In this document: positions 49,100-60,573 of the stretch, piece by piece | Numbering within the stretch: position 1 is the first letter of the stretch | How the letters are laid out: each line of letters opens with the position of its first letter | NCBI RefSeq assembly: GCF_000237925.1 | Contig: NC_031502.1 | Span: 29,277,266-29,341,265, forward strand | Length of the DNA: 64,000 bases | Direction of reading: 5' to 3' | Source: Schistosoma mansoni | Taxonomy: Eukaryota > Platyhelminthes > Trematoda > Strigeidida > Schistosomatidae | Translations under genes and position numbers: made by a program | The notes under the pieces: model-generated | Databases searched by the model: none | The model's input: the letters and a program-made list of their open reading frames with translations, nothing else | Told to the model about the DNA's origin: nothing

Positions 49100-52000
49100 G
49101 GTTATCGTTTCTCATCAGATATTAAATAATTATTTAAATGGTGTGTGGCTTTTTAAATCATTAGTATTTGAAATTGAAATTATTTGTTTTCGTCTAAACG
49201 TAGATGTTTCGCTATTATTTACATTTACTTATTTACTAAGCTTTGAATAGTGGCTAACAGTATTAACGTTAAAATTAGAAAGTCATCAAATCTAACCGAT
49301 GAGTCATAAATAAAACGAAATATACAACATGGATTTCACTAGTAGTCAGTGCTTAAGTAGTCCCTATACCTATAAACGAAAGTGGTCAAATTCAACTTTG
49401 AAAAAGAATCAAACCTGTATAATCAATAATTCTAATTCTCGGATTGATTTCAGTTTTAAACATTAATAAGAAAATTTACATAACCAATACAAAATTGAAT
49501 TACCAACTAAACCTTTAAAAAGACGGTAAATGTTAAACAATAAGTAATTATTAGTATGGGACTATGGATTTAAAGATCGGTTTGTAATTGGCCAAGCAAA
49601 CTGAAGTCTGTACTTGACCTCATCATTTTCGTGAGTCAGTTTCCCAAAGGTTCTTTATGATATGACTATATGAATGGACCAAAAATTGGTATCAGAAGAC
49701 TTCATAAGATATTTTCTGTAGAATCAGCATATACATTTTTAATGTGTGTTTGCTAGATGACTGATTTAAGATATTTTGAGACTATCCTGGCCGTAAGTTC
49801 CCATTCATCCTATTCACTATTGCCATATTTCTTATCCATAAATCACAGTAAGTTAGCCAATTTTGCAACATACGTGTCCTAGTTTTGTACATAACCTGAG
49901 GTACTTATCTGATCTTTCTGGTGTTTTGGTTGATATTTTAGATGAACGGAATGGAGTATCATCGTGAATATCGGTTATTTTAGAATATAGGTTAACTTCA
50001 TTGAAGGAGACACAGTTAGTGAGAAAGTGGGAAGGAAGAATCCACAGTGTTTGAAAACAATTTTCATAATGAATCGACACCAGTTAGAGAATCAACGAAA
50101 ACTGCCAAACAAGGGAATAACATATTATTTATAGTTCGAGATCATTCAATAGTGTGTATATACAACCTCACATTGAATCACAATCAAAAAACACGCAGGT
50201 CTCTTGAACGGCACGATATCATTTAGTCACTAAAGTCATCATCCGATTGCTCCAACTTTTGACTCCATTATTTCTACTTTTTGTTAAAACTTTGAGAAAA
50301 TCAAACGAAGTATAATCACTAATAATCATATATATATATTACTTATTTGTGTAGTTGTGATGATTACTTGAGTGGGAAGGTTGTTTCCATAAGTGACTAG
50401 TCTACAGCTGATGAACAGTTGAAAAACGGGGAACATTCGACAGCTATCCTATTCCTATTTGAAATTCCTCAGTATTACTGTAGATATACAGAACCCTTGT
50501 TAATTTTAAATATACGATTCACTCAGCTCTGTCCTGGGTGTTTTTGTATTAAAACTAAAAGTATGTTTTCTTAAAGTAGAAATCCAGCTTTACAGTTAAT
50601 TCTTTTGAGAAACCCAGTTACTTGTTCATCAGGATGCATTTTATCGACAAATTTGTTACATACACTGAACCATACAGGATTTGCGTTTCGGTATTTTTCT
50701 ACCTTGAATTGTGTACAGATTTGTGCACCTATATTTGGTTATACACAAGTATATATGATATTTAAATATTTGATTGATACATTTCTAGGACACAGTAGTG
50801 TGAGGACGTAGAAAAAAAAACAAAATAATCAGTGGTGATCTTAGAGTTTAACAAAACTCCCACTCATTATTCAGTGTTATCATGATGATACTGATTAAGT
50901 AATTAACAAAATACAGTTGAATAAATTCATACCATTTAAAAATAGCAAGATAAAATGAGAAAAAGTAAATAGAAACAAGTTAGACTAGATTTCAGAAAAG
51001 TATATTTTGAAAATCCAAATTGTAAATAATCAGTTTGTAAACTGATTGAAGTTGAGAGAAACTGTTAGATCATTGAATGCCAATTCAGTGATTGTATCGC
51101 TAAAACTGGAACTTACATGTATGGTGCCAGACTGAATCGTAAATTTCCATTTGTAAAAATTTTCAAACTAGACTAAAACAGTACTTCCCGATTTCTTTCA
51201 CAAGTATATTAAATGATTTATCGATTTTCGATTAACACAATTACGCTCAGATAATACAAACTCAAACATCACTTAACTTTAGCTATTAGTAAATAGTAAC
51301 AAAATAAATTTGCCTACGTTCGAATGATAATACAGTTGTTTTGGAGTGAAAATTTAATTGGATGATGACTTATAATAAGGATTGTATTACAATTACGGAA
51401 CTGATTAAATTTTGGCTTGAATTTTCAACTGAATGATATCATTGTCGTGAATGATCTGAAAGTTTTAGACTCAATGTCATGGGAATATTTCGGTGGGTAT
51501 TTTTGACAAGTTTCAAGCCGCAACGAAATAGGCGATTATTACTCTTTGGTTTCAAGTAAGTTTCCGAGTGATATCGGTCAATGTTGGAAATTATTCCACT
51601 TGTAGTTGTAAAAACCTCCACAAACCCATTCTGTATATCACTGATAACAATGGATGATAGTTAAGTGATATTGTAAACTGATGTTAAATGTGTAGATCAT
51701 TGGATATGAAGTCTAACAAGCTTACTGATATGACAGAGGAAATTTGATTCAATAATCGGAATAAATTTGAATTGAGGATGTACGAGTCGATAACAAATAT
51801 GAATCTCACTCTCGGAACTCTAATCTTACTGAACCAAGAGATACCAAAATACAAAGTTTGGTTTGTGGCTTGAGAAGTTAATATTTAGGAAAAATACCAC
51901 TATTCATGTAATTTGTAAACGATTTAAAATTTTAACGTAAAAGTGATTGTATGGTTTGTGCTAATCAGTTCAGTAAAGCTTTTCCTACCACGTAGTAATA

Positions 52001-54130
52001 TGTATTGAAATCTGGGGTATAAAATTTCAACTTCACTAAATAAAGACCGAAAACGTTGATTTTCACGTCAACTGCTTCCTATCGATTCATCCTACAAGAG
52101 CTACCGCAATTCAAACGAATCAGAGTGGGCACATGAAAGACTAGTGCAATAAAGATTCGCTGACTCCCCAAATCACGTACAAAACCACAACACCCTTAGA
52201 CCACCATAAAATCATTTGTTTACCAGATTTCACACACACTTAATAATATAACAAACGGTGAATACACGGAGTTACTGTAAAAACAAAATTAATTATGGTT
52301 CACTTGAGTTATTACCTGGAATGAAATTGTCGCAGCTCAACAATGCCGAAACTTATTATGAACTGATACCAAATATCCCATCATACCACCTAATTTGAAA
52401 ATACTATTTCTCTAAGAATATAATAAAGACAATGACCTGAGCATAATAATATGAGACTGTTTTATTTTCTTTAGGTTTTAAAACGATACAAAGTTTAAGC
52501 GATCGATGAGAACCCAAGGAAACAATAGTAATTCAAATTTGTTGGTCAAACTGTTTTGTTATCGTATGGTTTATAGTTGTTCCCATTTCTAAAGTTTTGT
52601 CAATTATTTTATATCTATGCGTATATTAGGTACCTTAAAATATTACCTTTCAATTTCTAAGATATTTTCAACTTCAGCTATTTTTTATTTTCTTCAAAAT
52701 CCTCATTTATCAAATCGTCCTATATTCATAACTAAGTTGACCATCAACCATCCAATTCATTTTAGATTTACCAGTTTCGACTACTCAATTAGTTGTAAGT
52801 AGTTGGTTAATCCCTAAGATAAAAAGTGAATTTTCCTTCCATTTTTTTATTTTTGGGAGTCTCTTAAGTTTACTGAAATAATAAATTACTTGGAATTTGT
52901 TAATAATACGTGGACGTAGATGTTAAATGAACTGCTTCATGGAAATATTAATAAATTATAATCTTCAAGAGGAAAGTGTAAAAGATCCAGTTTATGATTT
53001 GTTTAGTTGGAATATAGTTTATCATTATTTGAACAAACTTTTATTTATCAGTGAAATGTATTCAAACAATAATAATGTGATGGGGTATACATTTGAAATC
53101 CATATCCTTGACGAAACTCATGGCAACTTTAAGTTTCATGAAACTCATTTTCTAAATACAGTTTTCATGTATTTGAAATGTGAGCTACTTTTTTGGTCTA
53201 AGGATAAATGATAATACTGGGTTAACTAAGTCTATGTAGGTGTTTCACGCTTAAAGCTCCTAACTTACTGATTATGTGTCGTTTTTCAATCACAAAATCA
53301 TTCTCATTACTTAAGTCAAACTATAGACTGAATCTCTTAACCTGTCCAATTTCTAATGCTAAACATTTCACAACTATAATTTACATTTAATATTTTCAGG
53401 ATGCTCATCATTTAATATTGGCACAGCTACATGTTCAAATGTTCATCAAATTTATAGATGAATATAAAACTAAACACCCATTTCGAAAGAATCATGCTCT
53501 TTTTTAATACCAGTAAAGGGACTGAATACTCTCTAAGCCTCCTCCACAACATACCTCACATTTGACACTGTAAATAATAATAAAGAATATATCAACTAGT
53601 AGCCCCGGTATAATTTATTTCTCTCTCATGGCACGTTGATTACTTAATTATCTTGTCTATTTTTCATATAGTGTGTACACTTGAATCTATTCACAATTAA
53701 ATACAGTGTACGATAAATGATATATGTATTATTTACATGTATATGAGTGTCAAAGAAACTGTCTATTTATGGCTTATCCAAAGTAAGTTGTTATGCTTCA
53801 ACTCTGAGTTATAATGAACGTGAATAAATTTTTCTACGATCAAGGGAAGAAGTGGTAGTCGATAATTTTTGTTAATCATCATAATCCTTCTCTTGGGTTG
53901 TTAACTTTCTCAATAATATTTAATAATGTGTGCACAAGGGCGATTATGTCATCATTATGAGCTTAAAACTGATAAACAAACATTAGAGGGAGACAATTTT
54001 AATCAATTTAAACTAGCAAGCGATAATACCGAAGAACGTAGTTTCAGATAATTTGGTCTAATAACAATGATTTTTAAAATAATTTTAAGCTACTTATGAA
54101 CCTAGTAAGTAGCTTAATCCTAGTTTTAAA
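49100..54130. other. intergenic, mostly unassigned
   Basis: A 5-kb AT-rich stretch. An open frame at 52927-53211 (94 codons) has no recognisable motif, signal or neighbouring exon, so I do not call it. A GC-richer patch near 52060-52200 may be repeat-derived. Nothing else is supportable. Confidence 0.45.
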
Positions 54131-55044
54131 TGTAAGTGTATATCATCGGCACGGTAAAAAAGTCAGAGCCTTTCAAAGCCGCCCTCTCGTTTTTAACGAC
54201 CTTGAACGGCCGGACAAGAGGCGGTCATTCCGTATTTGAGTTGCTGAGGGTCTGTTGGGTTGCACGAATATCAGGTTTTCTGGTATTTGAGTAGCGATTT
54301 GATGCAGTAAATTCGCGAAATCAATGCGAAAAGCGTTAATTTTCCTTCCTCTGTTTTGTAGTGTAAAATTTGGCTCTTTTGTTGCTTCATAACTTGACCT
54401 GGGATACCAATTACCCTACTGTTTAAAATTTGTTGGGGTCCACAAAACTGCGTATTGAGAATAAATTAACAGTAAAAGATACTCTGAGTTTGTGTGAATC
54501 GTTGTTTTCCGCATGAATTAAGACGAAATCTCGAGTAACCGGCAAGTCCTAAATGTTTGTATTACTTTCTTCAGTTATTAAAGTATTATCGCAATAAATA
54601 ACTTTTTTAATATTTATTAAATGCTGTTTGTAGTGATTCATGTTCAAGAGACATTCCAGTGGACTTAAGCGAGTCGTTTCAACGCATAATACTGAAACAG
54701 GCGTTTCGGAAACTGGATTGGATTTGATGGTGTCTTAAAGGAGTTTCAAAAAGTATGGAAGAATAATTCTATCTATTCTCAGACTACCCGTACTCATTAC
54801 ATTCACGGCAAAGGTAAACTGCTGAATGACATGAGATTTAAATACATGTTTGTGGTGTTTCATTGCACATTTGGTCATAGGCTTAAACCTCAAGGTCTAA
54901 CAGTGAATAAGAAATCCTGAGAACTTTAATTAACAATGTGACGTTTAAGGTCTAGGTTTGTAAACTGCCGATCAAGGTTCCGTGTAAACTAGGACGGTGA
55001 GGAATATGTCATAAAATCATACAAGATGCTTCACAATCATCCTT

Positions 55045-55475
55045 GTAGTAGTTCATGGATGGTTTGTAATCCATGGACCAGAAGATTGTCCGCAGAAGAA
55101 AAATAAAATTTAAAGCCGATATTAAAGATCAAACTGGTAAGCAGATTGCTGCTGCTGATGTGAAGACTTTGAAATTTCATCTCTCCACAGGTAAGTAATT
55201 TTATGTTGTTATACACGACTGCAAGTATTTGATATATTGCGGCGAAACGGTGATATGTCACCAGAATCTGCTTTAGTACTTATGAGCAGATAGAATTGAT
55301 TCTACTTACAACACCAATAATAAAAAGTATTTGTTTTTTTTCAACTCTACTTTGTAGATATTTGTTATTCCAATTGGTAATAACGGATAATTTTGGACGG
55401 GGCCGTCCTATTCTGTTCGCATGGACGCGAAAAGAATTTCGCGCAGATGTAACCTGGATCTTGGATAAGTTCAGG
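55045..55475 (+). pseudogene. MULE transposase remnant (catalytic core part)
   Basis: In order it encodes SSWMVCNPWTRRL, a frame-shifted stretch with a stop, QTGKQIAAADVKTLK, a donor-like ACAG|GTAAGT (from 55195), a decayed FDILRRNGD segment, and after an apparent 31-nt intron (55327-55357) LFQLVITDNFGRGRPILFA and RADVTWILDKF. The last part matches the conserved MULE transposase block (new-strand G-G-RP followed by W-L-F). It ends at a donor-like AG|GTAGGC at 55476. It is non-functional as it stands. Confidence 0.7.
55327..55357 (+). other. apparent 31-nt micro-intron in the transposase remnant
   Basis: GTATTTG, a T-rich stretch, TTTGTAG: removing it joins AATAATAAAAA to ATATTTGTTATTCC and gives N-N-K-K-Y-L-L-F-Q-L in one frame leading into the MULE core. 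The pyrimidine-rich body and TAG end are typical of an acceptor. In copy 1 the same coding position (NNEK) is followed by a GTGAGC donor-like sequence. Confidence 0.5.
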
Positions 55476-56149
55476 TAGGCTTAATTAATTACGAAATAAA
55501 TAAATTAAATAGCTCATCATATTCTTAGCCAATGCAGCCGATGGAAGATAAACAACACACATAACTTCCATAATAACACGATAACATCATTACCCAGACG
55601 GAGCAAACAGTATATGCGGATTCAGCGAAGCCAAAAGATGCACAAACAACAGAGTATTGAGAAATATGGTGAAGAGGAAAGTCGACAATTTTTACTTAAG
55701 AATCCCCAATAACTAGGTAAGACTGCAATTTCTCAAACACTTCTCTTCGTGCAGTCCTCTTTACGATCAAAAATACGGTTTGGAATGTAACAAAGTGAGG
55801 ATACGTGACAGGAACTGTTTACTGTAAAAAGTTCTTTGTGTTTGTACTTTTGATTTCACTATATATACAACTTATAAACTGATTTTTCTGCATCAAATTT
55901 TGCTTTTTTTGTACCAGTAGTAATGATGCATCAACAAACCTTTGCCCAGTTTTTATTTTCGTCTTCATACTTTATGGCGAGGTATACCGACAATTTTAAC
56001 GGGTAACTGTTTGTAAAAATTAAAAAGCTACTAAGTGTTTGCTTTATAAGTACTAGTCTCGTTACGAAAACTTGTAGTATTGCATCGGTTTAGATGTTTC
56101 GCTAGAATTTGGCGTTGTATGCATAAGTTTCTTCACTGTGACAGCATAT

Positions 56150-58865
56150 TCGGATGAATAATTGTAGTGGCATTGTTTCCTAACCACATGGTCTGCGAAG
56201 CCAAGCATATAAGGACTGAAAAGATGTATATCCGACATGTAGCACTTGGAAAAGGTCGGCACTGGTGGACGTGGAGACATTCATTCCATCGGATGGCATG
56301 GCTCAGTCTTGCAGACGTGCTCATTATGTCTAACTTATTTCTATTCACATTAGATATATTATTCTATCCCCAGCATAAATGTGTTCCTCAGAAGTATTAA
56401 GTATCATTGTTAATTGTCACGATACAATAGGTCAGTGTAAACAGTGATGCGACTTCCACGTGAAACCTTACAGATTAGGCAATCACAAAATAAATTTACC
56501 GTTTTCGGACTAGGTCTATTATTAAAGTAGTATTAGTACCGAATTAGACTATAATTACACATACTAACAAGATTTATAATGCAAAAAACTGTACAGTTGT
56601 TGTTAGTTAATATGAAGCACAGTTATCGTCAATTTGTAAATTGTTTCTCCACATAATCTTCCATATTCAGAAATTCGCCAAGTTGTTCACCTGCACAGAC
56701 TTGATTATTAGAAAGTTTTGAGCCTTTCAATTAGTTGACAAAAGTCATAAGTTGTATAACAAAAAACGTATGGATAGCTTCCCAGCTTACTCAATGCAAT
56801 TCTGAAAAACAAAAATTCAATCGTGAAACAAACGATTAAACCTCTTTATCAGCATCAAATTCAATAAGTAAATGAAATAGCAACTGATAGGATGTACCTA
56901 TAAATGTCTTACTTGCTGTAAACAGTGCTTTTCATTTTCTAACCTTCCTAGAATTTCATCTAGTTATTTGGTAGCAAAAAACAAACTGCAGGCACCAAAT
57001 GAACGGACACAAAAACTTTAATTAGTGACATGAAATCTGAGAAAAATCCAATTACAACGTTCATAATACTGTTAGCAGTTCACTGTTTACATACAATAAT
57101 GAAATAACTGGTAATCAGTATTTAGGTATTATTCGTCAACATGCATTAAAACTTTGTTTATGATTTGGTCAGTGATTTCGGATTCTGTTAACAGAAATTT
57201 ATTTTTTAACCCTATACGAGACATCATAAACTAGTATTATCTACGACGTTTTAATTACCATGCTCATAACAACCACGCACTCTTTACTTAAGAAGAGTAT
57301 TTGGCTGACTCATGTGGCACTTACAGTAATCTTATACACAATTCCTGTATAAATTCAGAAAGCGGGCAGAAAAGTCTATCAACGTCAATTGTTACTCATA
57401 TAATTTTTCTTTCTCAGATACCTTACGTAGTAATATATCGGTCCAGTCGAAAACGATTATACTTATAATGGATAGAACTGTATATTAGCAAGTTATATAG
57501 TATTCATAAATAGTTTAACGCTCAGTGGCTTCAACCTACATTTTATAAACAACTACCAATACCCATGTTCATCACTATCATAACTAGGGAGGTGAGTCAT
57601 ATGTAAATGATTTTAGAGCTCATTTTTGCTTGAAACTCTGTCTATTTTGACTTGATAAATGGTGAATTTCACTTGCCTGAATTTGCACTGTTACAAATAA
57701 CCAAATTAGGATTGCTAAACATTCTCATCCAGGTTGTGAGCAACAAATAAGTCAAGCTGCTAATAGACTGGAATAAACGCTATGTAACAAGTACAAAGAT
57801 TACGAAAATTGACGTGTGACGAAAAAAAAATGCTGTAAATAGCTGATAAAGAACGACATCTAAAATCCTTGACAACATGTAACATGTGAGCGAGAACCAG
57901 TGGCATGACATTTCAACCATGCGTATATCATCAGATATTTCTTTCGGTGAATGTAAATAATTTATTCTATCATGTAAATCGTATTTTCTCTCAGTTTCAT
58001 CATCAAATGGGACGTATTTCGTTCGGATAGTTCTGGACTTTGCTGACCAAGATTACTGTGTAAATTTAGCCTGTTGTTGAAGTTAAACTCAATGATAGGC
58101 TTCTAAAACTGTCCAGAAATATCTTAAAATGACCAGAATAAATACGAATCTACCAAAGTAGTATCTGATGATTGATATTTTCTTTTGATTTCAGACTCGT
58201 CTTACAACTAGCCTCCTCCATTTAAGTTAATTTCAACTAATTTAACAAGTATAAATAAAATTCTCCGTAGAATCCAGCAAGTTTTCTGTCATTGTTTAAA
58301 GCTATTAATTAAGAAATACTAATTAGGCAAGAAAAGGAGAAAAAGAAATATGAATCTTGGGTAGATATTATTTCTTTAGTTATTTGTTGCGTTCCTAATG
58401 CATAATTACCAAAACAGTTAGATCATTTTAGATATATATAGTCCCTAATTTTATTCAATCTCTTTTTACTCAATAATTGTCTTCATATATCTTATGGTAC
58501 GTTAATTACAAACCAATCTGTTGCTCAGCCCTTTTGTAGAACGTTTCACAGTTTAGTACTTATTAAGATCTATTAGTTATGATGAGTTGTGGTTTCACGT
58601 TATACTTATACAAACCCTTGAATTTTAATAGTGATAGTAGTAAGAAAACATGACTATTTATCCCACCTTTCGTTATTTTGATAAATAATAAAAAATAATC
58701 TATTCCTATTCACTTGAAATTTACAACATGACGTTGTAATAATTTCTTTTGAGTAAATGTCGCTGTTTTGAATATAAAGTGAATGAATCCATTTGAACAC
58801 GAATACAATGTAGGATTTTATTTTGAAATGCACAAATGTGAGAAAAAAACAATTCAAAAGATGAC
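56150..58865. other. intergenic, mostly unassigned
   Basis: A GC-richer patch at about 56165-56320 looks repeat-derived but is unassigned. The remainder is AT-rich and featureless; short frames on both strands lack motifs. Confidence 0.45.
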
Positions 58866-58869
58866 AATA

Positions 58870-59050
58870 GGCAAAGATGGATGGTGGCTAGCAGTAGACT
58901 CCGGGACGCACGTTTACTTCAATTTAGGGCTCACTAGCTGGATGTACCTGCATCCCAGAGTTGACGTTCACTCCAGGACTCGGACCTAGTACCATCCATT
59001 TCAAACGCCATCATATTATCCACTTAGATGCTTAGTCCAGATAACCAATA
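58870..59050 (-). mobile_element. tRNA-derived SINE, minus strand
   Basis: Read on the minus strand: an A-box-like segment near 59040-59015 (tggactaagcatctaagtgg), then a B-box (ggtccgagtcc, one change from GGTTCGANTCC) near 58988-58978, then a tail with gtacatccagctagtgagcc. The spacing is that of a tRNA-like RNA polymerase III promoter. It cannot fold as an intact tRNA because the acceptor stem is not matched, so it is a SINE, not a tRNA gene. Confidence 0.55.
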
Positions 59051-59082
59051 GCTTGTGTAATGGATCGAAGTATAAATTCATT

Positions 59083-59160
59083 TTGTATTGTTTATTTGAA
59101 TCTTCCCATTGATGTTTAGGACTGCAGTTGATCAGTCTTTTATTGGCATATATGCATATG
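59083..59160 (-). repeat. dispersed repeat R2, copy 2
   Basis: ttgtattgtttatttgaatc, gactgcagttgatcagtctt and ttattggcatatatgcat match 41155-41230. It adjoins the tRNA-like SINE, possibly as the 5' part of one composite repeat. Confidence 0.5.
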
Positions 59161-59774
59161 TTTTCTACAAACCCGAAGCCGAACTATTACAAAACCATTC
59201 GTTCAAGTTTAGGCGAAAGTTCTTGTAAAACACAAACATGAGAGGAGACTAATGAAACTAACCAATGAGACCAAAGGTTGAAAGTGCTGTGTTCGAGATA
59301 TTACGATATCACCCGTTTACCGGAGAACGTAGCTTAAACCAGAGATGCAATAACAGGACGATGCTAAGCTATTCCTCTGCACCCCAACCTGGATAACTAG
59401 GAAAAAGAAGACCAGGGTCAGAAGAGAAAATATGTAATTCCACAAGCAACCTGGAGGACTGAATAACAATCACTCGACTGGTGAGTAAAATATACAGTGC
59501 AAAAATGTTCTTTAAAAGCGTCACAAAAGAGTATCAAAAGAGGATGTTTAGATCCTTCCCGGTGGGAAACACAAACTGAAGGTAATAATAGGCTCCTTTA
59601 GCTCGACAATTAAGAATTCGGATTTCCACAATCTAATTACATGAATGATACGTTTACCAAGTGATTTCTGGGGACCTAGCATACCCATAACAATTCTTAG
59701 AGTTTTGGCGCGAATTTCATTCATCTATATGGATGAATAACATTCTGGAGTCAGTTCGTGATGAAAACCCCAAC

Positions 59775-59830
59775 TCTAGTTCCTAACCCTAACTTCTAAC
59801 TCTCAATCCCAATCCTAATCTAGAACCCCT
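59775..59830 (+). repeat. degenerate CCTAAC-like tract
   Basis: cctaaccctaacttctaact, followed by further CCCAAT/CCTAAT variants, recalls the telomeric hexamer strand CCCTAA. It is flanked by GC-richer repeat sequence (ggcgcgaatttc at about 59708), and a similar GC patch (ggcgcgatg at 11291) precedes the tract at 11.5 kb. Confidence 0.5.
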
Positions 59831-60317
59831 TTTGACTCCAGTAAGTAGGTGAATTATCTCAAGGTCAGTTTAGATTCACTCGAAGGTCTTCCATAACTTA
59901 AAGTCTAATCATTTATTTTGTCCTTAGCTAATACTATATAGTTCATATTGTCCCTATCTATATATAATAATACCGTATTGGTTGAATCATTAAAGCTAGC
60001 ATTACATACCCGCGTACGGCCTCCACAATCGTTACGTCCTAATGTGAACTTAACATTCAATTTTTGCAAATGAATAACTATTGAACACAAGTGAACTGAA
60101 GCAATCTGCAATCACCAGTATTTAAGCTACTATTGGACAATACCAAACAACTAATGAATTCACACTTTCATCCAATCAGTTTCAGGTTTAATTTCGTTGT
60201 CTGATTGGATGATTTTGAAAATATCGATCTAGAAAAGGAAATACTTTTTTTATTAGATTTGCGAAATCTTAGTCACAGCCAAAAATAAACAACGCTTGCT
60301 GATTGTCCATTAAATGA

Positions 60318-60573
60318 ATGAAGAGAATACTTTACACCTTGATATGTTTGATTTGTGGTTTCACCTTGTTTCTATGTTTAATATTTCACCAATGGTTATC
60401 ATTTTCTGTTGCGAATATCCCAATGCCCCACTCTAGGATTGATTCGGAACTTGCATTATTCATTACAAATGAATTATCTCGACTATTAAGTCCAGACATT
60501 CCAACAGTGGAAGATGTCGGTGATACTGTAGTGAGAGCTTGGTTTAAACATGAAAAAGAATTTTGTCTAAAAG
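60318..60573 (+). CDS. glycosyltransferase exon 1 (anchor and stem)
   Basis: Start ATG at 60318 gives MKRILYTLICLICGFTLFLC, a good type II signal-anchor. Another ATG four bases upstream (60314) is in a different frame and ends at 60436. The exon ends CTAAAAG before GTACGT, phase 1 after residue 85. The pyrimidine run and AG at about 60245-60256 could be a splice or trans-splice acceptor for the 5' leader, which is uncertain. Confidence 0.85.

Larger units (their letters stand above)
54140..56150 (+). mobile_element. MULE-type DNA transposon, copy 2, degenerate
   Basis: Plus-strand paralog of the element at 41.2-43.5 kb, aligned by eye along most of its length. Unlike copy 1 it keeps part of the MULE catalytic core but has lost about 30 bases just before it and has other frame damage. 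The copies differ at many sites, so they are old. The ends are approximate because no terminal inverted repeat was resolved. Shared sequence after the coding region extends to about 56150. Confidence 0.65.

Noticed and set aside
50405-50450. CTGATGA followed by GAAAAAC, hammerhead-like
   Set aside because: Spacing leaves no room for a paired stem II, and no SINE arms flank it; probably chance.
52927-53211. 94-codon plus-strand frame
   Set aside because: No recognisable motif, signal peptide, exon partner or strong splice sites. Chance frames of this length do occur, and I could not distinguish it from one.
58978-59040. Possible tRNA gene on the minus strand
   Set aside because: A-box and B-box-like segments exist but no paired acceptor stem or anticodon arm, so it is classed as a SINE.
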